From Desulfobacteraceae bacterium (lineage in GTDB: Bacteria > Desulfobacterota > Desulfobacteria > Desulfobacterales > Desulfosalsimonadaceae): 8,007 nucleotides of DNA. The position numbers and the translations under genes are program-made. The notes beneath the pieces are model-generated. The model searched no databases, was not told the origin of the DNA, and saw nothing but the letters and a program-made list of their open reading frames with translations. The stretch lies in NCBI GenBank assembly GCA_027353395.1, contig DAIEHU010000109.1, positions 1 to 8,007 on the forward strand, read 5' to 3'. Each line of letters starts with the position of its first letter. Positions within the stretch are counted from its first letter, which is position 1. This document shows, in pieces, positions 1 to 7,170 of the stretch.

Positions 1-662
1 GGAATACACGGGGACAGCAGATTGATGAATGCCGGGCCGTCGAGTTCAATGGCTTTTTTCAGTTTTTCGGACAGATCCACCGGATCATGAATGCTGGCCT
101 GGGCCACATACCGGATATTATGGGCCACCATGATCCGGGAAAGATCTTTCCGGTTGCCCTGCCGCCCGTAGCTCTGCTCACCGGCCGGTGTGGTGGTGGT
201 GGTGGCGCCCATGGGGGTGGCGCTGCTCCGCTGAACACCGGTATTCATGTATGCGCCGTTGTCGTAACAGACATAAACCAGGTCGTGGCCTCTTTCCATG
301 GCCCCGGAAAGGGACTGAAGGCCGATATCATAGGTGCCGCCGTCTCCGCCGATGGCGATGAACTTATACGGCTTCTCTATTTTACCGCGTTTTTTTAAGG
401 CCCGGTACATGGTCTCCACCCCGCTCATGGAAGCGCCCACATTTTCAAACGCCGTATGGATCCAGGGGATTTTCCATGCGGAATACGGAAAAATGGAAGA
501 CGCCACCTCCAGGCAGCAGGTGGCGTTGCCTGCCACGATTTCATAACCGTCGGTCACCCGGGTGAGCATTTTCGTGAATATGGGCACCGGACACCCCGCG
601 CACATGCGATGCCCCCCGGCAAAAGCCCCTTCTTTTTTCGCCATTTCCTGTAAGCTGGGCAT
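1..662 (-). CDS. porB: 2-oxoacid:ferredoxin oxidoreductase, beta (TPP-binding) subunit, 3'-truncated by window
   Basis: Beta subunit of a four-subunit 2-oxoacid:ferredoxin oxidoreductase (pyruvate is the likeliest substrate). It binds thiamine diphosphate and the [4Fe-4S] cluster nearest to it. The open frame runs off the left edge after about 220 residues; family members are near 300, so the C-terminus is missing. Visible motifs: CAGC at residues 21-24 and ATCCLEV near 47-53, supplying cluster cysteines; the TPP motif GDGG starting at 106, with YDN ending at N135 and AYMNTG after it; the family stretch QRSSATP at about 144-150; a short Thr run; and LSPC with C219 at the edge, matching the distal cluster cysteine of pyruvate:ferredoxin oxidoreductases. 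Two in-frame ATGs (665 and 662) occur in tandem. The Shine-Dalgarno GGAGG (669-673) lies 6 nt from the second and only 3 nt from the first, so 662 is preferred. The start region overlaps or abuts the porA stop (TGATG), suggesting translational coupling. Exact 2-oxoacid specificity cannot be read from sequence. Confidence 0.93.
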   Translation of the reverse strand, partial: MPSLQEMAKKEGAFAGGHRMCAGCPVPIFTKMLTRVTDGYEIVAGNATCCLEVASSIFPYSAWKIPWIHTAFENVGASMSGVETMYRALKKRGKIEKPYKFIAIGGDGGTYDIGLQSLSGAMERGHDLVYVCYDNGAYMNTGVQRSSATPMGATTTTTPAGEQSYGRQGNRKDLSRIMVAHNIRYVAQASIHDPVDLSEKLKKAIELDGPAFINLLSPCI

Positions 663-664
663 CA

Positions 665-1846
665 TCAACCTCCCCGAACTTTTAAATAATCAACCATCTT
701 TTCCACCCGTCCGGTTTCAAGATAGGTTTTGTTTTCGTTAAATATATCATGGATATCGGACATAAACAGCTCCCGGCCGCCCAAGCCGAATGTCCGGCTG
801 TAAACCATGGGTTTTTCCGGCGCGTCAAACAGCGCGGCCCGTATCTCCACAAACAGCGGGCCATACGCGCCCATGCTTTCCGATCGGTCCAGAACCGTGA
901 CAATTTTAACGCCTTTAAGCGCTTGTGAGATTTCCTCATACGGAAACGGCCGGAAGGACCGGATTTTCAGGAGCCCGACCTTGTCACCGGACTCCCTGCG
1001 CTCATCAATGACTTCCTTGATTTCCCCGCAGACGGAATTGATGGCGATGATGATCCGTTCGGCATCATCCAGACGGTAGGATTCAAACAGCCCATATTTT
1101 CGGCCAAAGATACCGGCAAACTCCGCGCTGACGTTTTGGATCACGTCTTTGGCGGCTTTCATGGCCATGTGCTGGGCCCGTTTATGCTCCATATAATAAT
1201 CCTGAAGATCCAGGGCCCCCCAGGTTGCCGGGTGGGCCGTATCAAGGACCGGGTATGTGGATTCAAACTCCCCGATAAAGGCTTTCACCTTGTCGTCATC
1301 TTCCAACTGCATGGTCTGGACGCAGTGGGAAATGATAAACCCGTCCATGCACACCATGACCGGCAGCCGGACAGCCATGTTTTCGGCGATTTTCGGGGCC
1401 ATCATCAGGTTGTCATAGGCCTCCTGGTTGTTTTCCGCATAAAGCTGAATCCAGCCCGCGTCCCTTGCGCCCATGGAGTCGCTGTGATCCGCATGGATAT
1501 TGATGGGCGCGGACAAGGCCCGGTTGATGAGCGTCATGACGATGGGCTGCCGCATGCTGGCGGCAATATAAAGCATTTCCCACATCAGGGCCATGCCCGC
1601 GGAACTCGTGGCGGTCATCACCCGCCCGCCGGCGGCCGCCGCGCCGATACAGGCGCTCATGGCGCTGTGCTCGCTTTCCACGGTGATCATTTCGGTATCC
1701 ACGACGCCGTCCGCCACAAACTGGGAAAAATCCTCGATGACCTGGGTGGACGGCGTGATGGGAAACGCGGGAACCACATCGGGATTGATCTGGCGCATGC
1801 ATTCGCTCATGGCCCCGGCGCCGGTTATGGCTACTATTTTACTCAT
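665..1846 (-). CDS. porA: 2-oxoacid:ferredoxin oxidoreductase, alpha subunit
   Basis: Alpha subunit (393 residues, normal family length) that pairs with PorB to form the thiamine-diphosphate active site and oxidises a 2-oxoacid to acyl-CoA plus CO2, or the reverse. The N-terminal pyrimidine-binding domain carries FPITPST at residues 28-34 (usual family form YPITP), the acidic segment VESEHSA at 57-63, and the diagnostic NIHADHSDSMGARD at 116-129. A second domain near 290-350 contains SFRPFPYEE and VLDRSESMGAYGPL, as expected for PorA domain II. The ATG is preceded by GGAG (1854-1857) at 7 nt. It starts only 12 nt after the porD stop, and its own stop overlaps the first possible porB ATG. Pyruvate is inferred as substrate from overall resemblance to PorA; 2-oxoisovalerate- or 2-oxoglutarate-specific paralogues share this architecture and cannot be excluded. 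Confidence 0.94.
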   Translation of the reverse strand: MSKIVAITGAGAMSECMRQINPDVVPAFPITPSTQVIEDFSQFVADGVVDTEMITVESEHSAMSACIGAAAAGGRVMTATSSAGMALMWEMLYIAASMRQPIVMTLINRALSAPINIHADHSDSMGARDAGWIQLYAENNQEAYDNLMMAPKIAENMAVRLPVMVCMDGFIISHCVQTMQLEDDDKVKAFIGEFESTYPVLDTAHPATWGALDLQDYYMEHKRAQHMAMKAAKDVIQNVSAEFAGIFGRKYGLFESYRLDDAERIIIAINSVCGEIKEVIDERRESGDKVGLLKIRSFRPFPYEEISQALKGVKIVTVLDRSESMGAYGPLFVEIRAALFDAPEKPMVYSRTFGLGGRELFMSDIHDIFNENKTYLETGRVEKMVDYLKVRGG

Positions 1847-1858
1847 GACTTCTCTCCA

Positions 1859-2197
1859 TCAATGTTCTTCTTTGACATAATCAATCGCCACCTTCCTGCC
1901 TTGTTTATTCACCGGGCACTCTTTTACGCAAAGGCCGCATCCCTTGCAGTGGTAATAATTGATGCTTTCTATCTCTTTTCGGGGAGCGCCTTTTTTCGTG
2001 GCGCCGTTTTTTAAAATATAGGCGTCTTCCGGACAGAACACCCAGCAGGTAAGGCAATTGATGCAATTTTCCGAATTCCATACCGGCCGGGATGTCCGCC
2101 AGGTGCCGGTTTCATAATCAACGGAATTCCCGCCATCGGCAACAACGCCGCCGATGGCGAGTTCCTGCCAGTTCTTTAATTGGTATTTCACTTTCAT
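1859..2197 (-). CDS. porD: 2-oxoacid:ferredoxin oxidoreductase, delta subunit (2x[4Fe-4S] ferredoxin-like)
   Basis: Small electron-transfer subunit (112 residues) that passes electrons between the TPP core (PorA/PorB) and soluble ferredoxin. It has two complete CxxCxxCxxxCP motifs: C45, C48, C51, C55 and C84, C87, C90, C94. These are the eight ligands for two [4Fe-4S] clusters. The N-terminal ~40 residues, including the GTWRTSRPVW segment at 31-40, resemble the lead-in that PorD proteins have before their first cluster, which separates this protein from a free ferredoxin. The ATG overlaps the porC stop by 4 nt (ATGA), a classic coupling arrangement, and a purine-rich GGGGAAGAG lies just upstream. 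It sits between porC and porA in the order gamma-delta-alpha-beta, typical of four-subunit enzymes. Confidence 0.95.
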   Translation of the reverse strand: MKVKYQLKNWQELAIGGVVADGGNSVDYETGTWRTSRPVWNSENCINCLTCWVFCPEDAYILKNGATKKGAPRKEIESINYYHCKGCGLCVKECPVNKQGRKVAIDYVKEEH

Positions 2198-2769
2198 ATC
2201 TCTTCCCCTGATTCGTATCCCAGCCGCATGGCCTCAAGATTTTTCCGGACAAGCTCCGGCGGAAGCATTTTTGCGAATACATGTTCCGCTTCCTTGACAA
2301 GTTGATCTATGGAGATAATGTGCCCGCTCGCTTTGGCGAATGCCCCCATCATGGCGGAATTGGGGATCTCTTTTTTAAAAAGCGCTCTTGAAATCCGGTT
2401 GGCCGGAATGGTGAATACCTTCTGGGTATCGGCTTTCAACAGCGCTTTGATCTCTTCCGCCGGCCGCCGGGTATTGACGATATACCGGGTTTCCGGTTTC
2501 ACGCCGGCAATAATCTTGCCGTTGCCGATCAGCGTTGGATCCACCACAATCACGACATCCGGGTTTTGAACCGGCGTGTGGATCCGGATTTCATGATCTG
2601 AAAACCGGTTAAACGCCCTTAGCGGCGCACCGCGTCTTTCAGGGCCGTATTCCGGAAACGCGACCACGAATTTTCCGCCTCCCTGCACGGCTTCGCCCAG
2701 GGATTTCGCGCCGGTCACCGTTCCCTGACCGCCGCGGCCATGCCATCGGACTTCATAAAACTTTGACAT
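2194..2769 (-). CDS. porC: 2-oxoacid:ferredoxin oxidoreductase, gamma subunit
   Basis: Gamma subunit (191 residues from the chosen start). In this enzyme class the gamma domain is associated with CoA handling. The N-terminal glycine-rich motif RWHGRGGQGTVTGA at residues 8-21 is the family hallmark, followed by FPEYGPERRGAP near 38-49 and the VIVVDPTLI strand near 73-81. First gene of porCDAB; its stop overlaps the porD ATG by 4 nt. Two tandem in-frame ATGs exist, at 2772 and 2769. The strong Shine-Dalgarno GGAGG (2775-2779) is only 2 nt from the first but 5 nt from the second, so the second is taken as the start; using the first adds a single Met. The 147-150-bp gap upstream makes this the likely start of a separate transcription unit. 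Confidence 0.94.
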   Translation of the reverse strand: MSKFYEVRWHGRGGQGTVTGAKSLGEAVQGGGKFVVAFPEYGPERRGAPLRAFNRFSDHEIRIHTPVQNPDVVIVVDPTLIGNGKIIAGVKPETRYIVNTRRPAEEIKALLKADTQKVFTIPANRISRALFKKEIPNSAMMGAFAKASGHIISIDQLVKEAEHVFAKMLPPELVRKNLEAMRLGYESGEEI

Positions 2770-2774
2770 CATTT

Positions 2775-2779
2775 CCTCC
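2775..2779 (-). promoter_or_regulatory. Shine-Dalgarno of porC that selects the second of two ATGs
   Basis: GGAGG on the minus strand, 5 nt before the ATG at 2769 and 2 nt before the ATG at 2772. The spacing favours 2769. Confidence 0.7.
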
Positions 2780-2843
2780 CAAAACTGAATATCCTGCCCG
2801 GCGGATCGCCCGGCTGGGTAATTTTTACGTAGCTCGTCTCTCT

Positions 2844-2867
2844 ATAATAATTTGGAACGAGAATCAA
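2844..2867 (-). promoter_or_regulatory. weak candidate promoter for porCDAB
   Basis: The gap between the helicase stop and porC holds an AT-rich patch that could drive the por operon. On the minus strand TTGATT (2862-2867) resembles a -35 box. TATTAT (2844-2849) or TATAGA (2841-2846) resembles a -10 box. The spacers are 12 or 15 nt, shorter than the usual 16-18, so the match is imperfect. A 5-bp inverted repeat (CTCGT/ACGAG, 2833-2837 and 2857-2861) brackets the -10 region and could be an operator, but a repeat this short is expected by chance. The placement makes sense because the gap separates two functionally unrelated units. Confidence 0.3.
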
Positions 2868-2886
2868 GGCTATATTTAACCTATTG

Positions 2887-2933
2887 AAAAAATGCGTTTA
2901 TTGTTCCGGATGCCCGGCGCTATGCCGATCCGG
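2887..2933 (-). terminator. possible terminator-like hairpin at the 3' end of the helicase gene
   Basis: On the minus strand, CCGGAT (2928-2933) pairs with ATCCGG (2906-2911). Inside it CGGC (2924-2927) pairs with GCCG (2915-2918), giving about 10 pairs with a 3-nt bulge and a 5-nt loop. The helicase TAG stop lies in the loop region. A run of six U follows, but 13 nt beyond the stem (2887-2892), too far for a textbook intrinsic terminator. It may limit read-through into por or simply be chance in a CCGG-rich sequence. Confidence 0.28.
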
Positions 2934-5900
2934 TCCCTTCGGTTTCGGGCAGCGCCATCAGTTCAATGAGATCGTCCGGAGAAAATGTTTTCAAGAGCCC
3001 CGGATCATCTTCGGTGATAATGCCGTTCATGAGCTGTTTCTTTTTGCTGATCATGGCGGAAATTTTTTCCTCCAGCGTGCCCTCGGTCACCAGCTTGAAC
3101 ACCTGCACCCCCCGGGTCTGGCCGATGCGATGGACCCGGTCCGTGGCCTGGTCTTCCCTGGCCGCGTTCCACCACCGGTCATAATGGATCACCACGGATG
3201 CGGCGGTGAGATCGATGCCCGTGCCCCCGGCCTTCAGGCTCCCGGCAAATATCCGGCAATCCGGATCATTGTTGAACCGGTCGATTACCATTCCCCGGTT
3301 GCGGGTGGAACCGGTCAGGGTCGCCACGCCCACGCCTTTTGCCTTCACATGGCCCGCAATCATGTCCACCATATCCACAAACTGGCTGTACACCACGCTT
3401 TTCTGCCCGCTTTCCAGACATTCATCCAACAGTTCGCAAAACAGGTCCCATTTTCCGGAATCCAAGGTTTCACCGGAATGGGTTTTCAGCGCCCCGGACA
3501 CCGTGGCCGGGTGGTTGCAAATCTGCTTAAGCAGGGTGAGAAGCGCGAAAATATGGATATACGGGATATTTTTGTCTCCGGCCCTCAGGTCGAAGAGCAG
3601 GTGCTTTCCTTTTTTTTCCACCGCTTCCCGGTACAGCCGAACCTGGGTGTTCGTGAGGGCGCAAAAACGAATATCTTCTATTTTTTCAGGTAGTTCAGAA
3701 AGAACCGAGTTTTTCATGCGGCGAAGGGTGAACGGCGCGATGAGCCTTTTCAGTTCCTGCCGGTGCCTGGGAACCTCAGACGACCCGTTCAACCCGTAGC
3801 GGAACGCAAACGCGTCATCCGTCCCCAGATATCCGGGCAGGGCCATGTCCATCAGTGATTTTAAATCGAACAAATGGTTTTCCACGGGCGTGCCGGTGAC
3901 GCAAATCCGGATGGCGCTCTGGACCATCCGGGCCGCCGCATACGTTTTTGTGCCCGCGTTTTTAATATACTGGGCCTCATCAAAGGCGGCCAGACCGAAA
4001 ATTTTTCCGGCAAGGGTTTCAATATCCCGCATCAGCACACCGTAGGAGGTGATGATTACCTGGCCCGGCTTCCCTTTTTCCGGGAATTCCCGCCCGCCTC
4101 CGTGATACACCGCAGGGGTGAGGGACGGGGCATGCTGAAGGATTTTCCGGTGCCAGTGGGAAATGACGGTGGTGGGGCAGACCACCAGAAACGGCTGATT
4201 CACGCCGCGCCGTTCCATCAGCCAGACCATAAGCGCCATGATCTGATGGGTTTTGCCCAGGCCCATGTCATCGCACAGCAGACCGCCGAAGCGGTTTTCA
4301 TACAGAAACATCAACCATTCCACGCCCCGTTTCTGGTATTCCCGAAGCGCGCACCCAAGGCCCTCCGGCTGGACAAACGCCGCGGGCGGCTTCATCATAA
4401 GCATGCCGGAGAGCCCGTCCGTTTTGTCCGGGCGCCCCCCCGCAATCATGACCGGCTGGTCCGTGGATGCCTGAAGCCGGAACATATCCATGCGGGAAAG
4501 TTTCAGACGGTCCCGGCCCTCCGCCAGACTTTCAAGGACCGGGCTCCCCGGCTGGCCGGTGAGCGCGTCCAGATCAAAGGCCATGACATCCACCCACCCG
4601 TCGGCCACCGGCAGAAACCGTTTTTTTTCTTTTTTGGCGCGATAAATATCGTTGAGGGAAACGGATACATTGTCCCCAAACCCGTAATGCACCGACAGCC
4701 ATCGCCAGTCCCGGCCAAGGACGCCCTCGATATCCTCGAAAAAACCATCAGCGGGAGCATCATTCGAAGACGCCGCCGCAGACTCCGGGATCACCTCAAT
4801 CCGTGTACACGTTTTGTGAATCCGGATGTTTTGAACACTCGAATCGATAATATTGGGCGGCGCAAAAAGATCCCGGCCCAGTTGATCGAGAATGGCCGGC
4901 ACCCGCTCGAATCTGAACTGCCGGACAAATTTGCCGCCAAAAAGTTTTAACAGGTCCTCGGATGACTGAAGGGTTGCAAAACATCGTTTTTCGGGCAGAT
5001 AGACAAGATTCCCGTAATGAAAGAGCTGGAATTTTTGGTAATCAAATGCTTCGGTTTGGCCTGTCCCGTCTTTCCAGAGCAGGCACAGGCGAAGGATCAG
5101 ACGGTTTTTCGCATCCGCCGAAATTTTCACGATCATGGTGAGCGGACAGGGGTGCAGGGTGAACTGGTCACGGTTTCCCAGACACCCGCCCAATTGCGAA
5201 AAAATCTGGTTGGCTTTGCCGCGGGGAAGAAAAATCTGGAGCATCGGGCCGTTTTCAACCCGGCAAATCAGGAATGCCCGCCCATCCGTCTCATCCACCC
5301 GGCCTTCAGCGGCCGGTCCGCTACCCTGTGAAACACGCATACAGTGATAAAACAGCCGGAACCAGAAGCTTTCCTCCAGAACCTGCCGCCGGGTTCTGGC
5401 GCCCCTGGCCGCCATCTGCTGTTCAGGTTCGGTCCAGGTCATGCGCTGCAGGAAGGAAATGACATGACCCCGGTGAAACGGACCGGTGGGCCCGTCCCCA
5501 AGCCCGCAGCGCTCCAGCAGAAGATCGGTTTCCGGATCACCCTTACCGCCCGGAAAAAGGCCCGAGGAGGTATATTCCACCATCTTCCCACGGCTGCCGC
5601 TCACCACCAGAACCGGCCCCGCATCCGACGTCTCAACCAGGGCCTCGGAAGGATTAAGGCGGCAAAAATCGTTCAGAACCCCGGCGAGTTGATACCAGGC
5701 GCTATTCCGGAACCGCTGGCCGTAGTCCAGAACGTCCCCGGCTTTTGTCATGGCGGTCATTTTCCGGATATGGGAACAGGTCTTGCCGGTCCGGTAATCC
5801 CTGCAATTGCAGGTAAATGAGGCTTTCCCGGTTTTTTCCGAAACCACCATGACCGCCACGCCCGGATCGCCATCCTTCGCTTCCGGAATCAGGGCCGCGG

Positions 5901-5955
5901 CATTGCGATGGAATTCCATGCGCGGATGGTTTTCAAAGTCATTGACGGTTTTCAA
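2920..5955 (-). CDS. SNF2-family ATPase/helicase with N-terminal SWIM zinc-binding motif
   Basis: DNA-stimulated ATPase of the SNF2 branch of superfamily 2 (1011 residues), expected to translocate on double-stranded DNA or remodel protein-DNA complexes in the cytoplasm. The N-terminal SWIM motif CxCx8CxH uses C49, C51, C60 and H62, a putative zinc site for DNA or protein contact. Residues ~80-410 match nothing I recognise. Residues ~415-530, including RFLPVADGW (446-454), resemble the region that precedes the motor in bacterial SNF2 proteins. The motor spans ~535-975: LREYQKRGVEWL (537-548), Walker A DMGLGKT (563-569), Walker B DEAQ (659-662), TGTPVEN (687-693), VVYSQF (854-859), AGGTGIDL (909-916), and motif VI DQATDRVHRIGQ (935-946). 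All catalytic motifs look intact. The start is TTG at 5953-5955, with AGGAG 7 nt upstream; the next Met, residue 13, has no comparable ribosome site. The gene follows the coiled-coil gene after 97 bp. The cellular role is unknown. Confidence 0.93.
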   Translation of the reverse strand: MKTVNDFENHPRMEFHRNAAALIPEAKDGDPGVAVMVVSEKTGKASFTCNCRDYRTGKTCSHIRKMTAMTKAGDVLDYGQRFRNSAWYQLAGVLNDFCRLNPSEALVETSDAGPVLVVSGSRGKMVEYTSSGLFPGGKGDPETDLLLERCGLGDGPTGPFHRGHVISFLQRMTWTEPEQQMAARGARTRRQVLEESFWFRLFYHCMRVSQGSGPAAEGRVDETDGRAFLICRVENGPMLQIFLPRGKANQIFSQLGGCLGNRDQFTLHPCPLTMIVKISADAKNRLILRLCLLWKDGTGQTEAFDYQKFQLFHYGNLVYLPEKRCFATLQSSEDLLKLFGGKFVRQFRFERVPAILDQLGRDLFAPPNIIDSSVQNIRIHKTCTRIEVIPESAAASSNDAPADGFFEDIEGVLGRDWRWLSVHYGFGDNVSVSLNDIYRAKKEKKRFLPVADGWVDVMAFDLDALTGQPGSPVLESLAEGRDRLKLSRMDMFRLQASTDQPVMIAGGRPDKTDGLSGMLMMKPPAAFVQPEGLGCALREYQKRGVEWLMFLYENRFGGLLCDDMGLGKTHQIMALMVWLMERRGVNQPFLVVCPTTVISHWHRKILQHAPSLTPAVYHGGGREFPEKGKPGQVIITSYGVLMRDIETLAGKIFGLAAFDEAQYIKNAGTKTYAAARMVQSAIRICVTGTPVENHLFDLKSLMDMALPGYLGTDDAFAFRYGLNGSSEVPRHRQELKRLIAPFTLRRMKNSVLSELPEKIEDIRFCALTNTQVRLYREAVEKKGKHLLFDLRAGDKNIPYIHIFALLTLLKQICNHPATVSGALKTHSGETLDSGKWDLFCELLDECLESGQKSVVYSQFVDMVDMIAGHVKAKGVGVATLTGSTRNRGMVIDRFNNDPDCRIFAGSLKAGGTGIDLTAASVVIHYDRWWNAAREDQATDRVHRIGQTRGVQVFKLVTEGTLEEKISAMISKKKQLMNGIITEDDPGLLKTFSPDDLIELMALPETEGTGSA

Positions 5956-6052
5956 ACGATTGCTCCTGCTTTTCCGGATTCTTAACGCAGCTTGTCTGTT
6001 GATTCGACATTGCGGTGTTTTTCTTCCATCATAAGGCCTTTCCGGCGGTTTT
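5956..6052 (-). other. gap between coiled-coil gene and helicase, with a possible 16-codon micro-ORF
   Basis: No strong terminator is visible here, so the coiled-coil gene and the helicase may be cotranscribed. A micro-ORF of 16 codons (5982-6032, starting ATGATG, ending TAA) stops 26 nt before the helicase TTG and just upstream of its Shine-Dalgarno. Its own ribosome site is poor. Two copies of CCGGAAA fall in this 97-bp gap (5970-5976 and 6039-6045 on the plus strand as TTTCCGG). Confidence 0.3.
5963..5967 (-). promoter_or_regulatory. Shine-Dalgarno that supports the helicase TTG start
   Basis: AGGAG on the minus strand, 7 nt before TTG at 5953-5955. No ATG nearby in that frame has an equally good site, so this motif decides the start. 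Confidence 0.7.
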
Positions 6053-7120
6053 CTATGCCTCTTCCCCCTGCTCCCGCTTTGCGGGCCGCATATTATATTC
6101 CGGTCCTTTTGCCGAAACCGCCTTGACCGCGATATCCTGCACTTTTCCGTAAGCGGTGTCGATTTGCCGGCTCAATGTGTCAATCTGTTTCTGCTGGCTT
6201 GCCACCAGCTTATCAAGGGATTCGATTTTTGCTTTTAATACATTTTTTTCACCCGTGAATTCCCGCGTCAGGATTTCCGCATTTTTGTCCGCCTCAAATT
6301 GCAGCCTTTCCGTTGTTCCGGCCACCGCCGCCGACACCTGCCGTTCCAGTTCCAAAGGAAAAACAGCAACTTTCTGCTCAAGCGCATCGATGTTTTTCTC
6401 CCGCTCCGCGACAACGGTTTCCCTGCGTGTTAATTCGGCTTCCCGTACGGCGGTCTCTTTGTCAAAAACTTCTTTTTTATCCTGCAACTGCTTGGTAAGT
6501 TTATCCAGTTCATCCACAAGCGCCTGCTTCTTCAGTTCCTTTTCCCGATTAAAGGCATATTCGAATTCCTCTTTCAGGCGTTTCCAATTCTTTTCCGCCT
6601 CGTCCTTCTGCTCTTTTATCGTAAGGGCGGATTGCTGTTTTTCCTTTTCCCAACGAATTTTTGTACTTTCAATGAGTTCTTCCTGCTCTTTCCGGCGGGC
6701 GGCCATTTCGGTTTCAAATTCGAGCCTTTTCTGTTTTTGCGCCTCCAGAAGCGCGGCCAGAGAGAAAGCGGATTTTTCGATCTCATAAATTTCCATCAGT
6801 TCCCGGTCGCGGATATCAATTGCCTGCTTGACTTGAGCATACCGCTCCTTTTCAGCCTCTATTTTTCCGGACAAGTCCGCCAGAAACCGGCTGATTTCAT
6901 CTTTTAAATCATAGATGCGGCGAGTTACATCTTCTTTATCAATCGCCTTTTCAGCAGATCGGATAATTTTTTCCTCCTCTTTGGCTTTTTGGGCTTTCTC
7001 GGGTTTCAATTCCGTCCGCGCCTGGTTCTGAAGCGTTTCTTTTAATGCTTCATAGGCTTCGAGCATTTCTTTTTTCGTGTTGGTCATGGAAATTTCCGGA
7101 ACCGCTGGTTCTGTTGACAT
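6053..7120 (-). CDS. conserved-looking coiled-coil protein of unknown function
   Basis: I do not recognise a named family with certainty. From the chosen start the product has 355 residues, is strongly enriched in Glu, Lys, Arg, Gln and Ala, and contains no cysteine. There is no signal peptide or membrane segment, so it should be cytoplasmic. Long heptad-like helices run from about 13 to 250, with one likely break near VAVFPLELER (251-260), then a second helix to about 330 and a short disordered, charged tail. It resembles large coiled-coil proteins often annotated as hypothetical or 'chromosome segregation ATPase-like' in Desulfobacterota, but it has no Walker A motif and is not an SMC ATPase. 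The ATG at 7120 has AGGAGGG 5 nt upstream. The frame extends 22 codons to a TTG at 7186, which lies inside the upstream hairpin and is unlikely to be used. The SNF2 gene follows on the same strand after 97 bp. A structural or scaffold role is only an inference. Confidence 0.82.
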   Translation of the reverse strand: MSTEPAVPEISMTNTKKEMLEAYEALKETLQNQARTELKPEKAQKAKEEEKIIRSAEKAIDKEDVTRRIYDLKDEISRFLADLSGKIEAEKERYAQVKQAIDIRDRELMEIYEIEKSAFSLAALLEAQKQKRLEFETEMAARRKEQEELIESTKIRWEKEKQQSALTIKEQKDEAEKNWKRLKEEFEYAFNREKELKKQALVDELDKLTKQLQDKKEVFDKETAVREAELTRRETVVAEREKNIDALEQKVAVFPLELERQVSAAVAGTTERLQFEADKNAEILTREFTGEKNVLKAKIESLDKLVASQQKQIDTLSRQIDTAYGKVQDIAVKAVSAKGPEYNMRPAKREQGEEA

Positions 7121-7125
7121 GTTTT

Positions 7126-7132
7126 CCCTCCT
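7126..7132 (-). promoter_or_regulatory. Shine-Dalgarno that fixes the coiled-coil protein start
   Basis: AGGAGGG on the minus strand, 5 nt before ATG at 7118-7120. It supports this Met over the farther upstream in-frame TTG (7186) and the downstream ATG at 7087. Confidence 0.75.
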
Positions 7133-7170
7133 CGAGCAAAAATCGTCATCCGGGGTTTCACCGGCAAAAT

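Noticed and set aside
191..205. Tandem TGG triplets (five copies)
   Set aside because: They encode the short Thr run in PorB that fits the family's Ser/Thr/Pro-rich stretch after the TPP site; too short to treat as a microsatellite of interest.
1136..2014. 292-codon open frame on the plus strand opposite porA and porD
   Set aside because: It lies antisense to two genes with unmistakable family motifs. Its product is rich in His, Gly and Arg with no recognisable domain, as expected for a shadow of GC-rich third positions.
2884..3693. 269-codon open frame on the plus strand, starting in the por/helicase gap
   Set aside because: Most of it is antisense to the conserved SNF2 C-terminal motor (motifs IV-VI). 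The start has no convincing ribosome site.
3874..4950. 358-codon open frame on the plus strand opposite the SNF2 gene
   Set aside because: Antisense to the intact helicase motor. Composition is low-complexity (His, Arg, Pro) and no domain is seen.
6156..6788. 210-codon plus-strand frame rich in Ser, Phe and Cys
   Set aside because: It mirrors the Glu/Lys-rich coiled-coil gene; the Ser/Phe bias is the direct complement of Lys/Glu codons.
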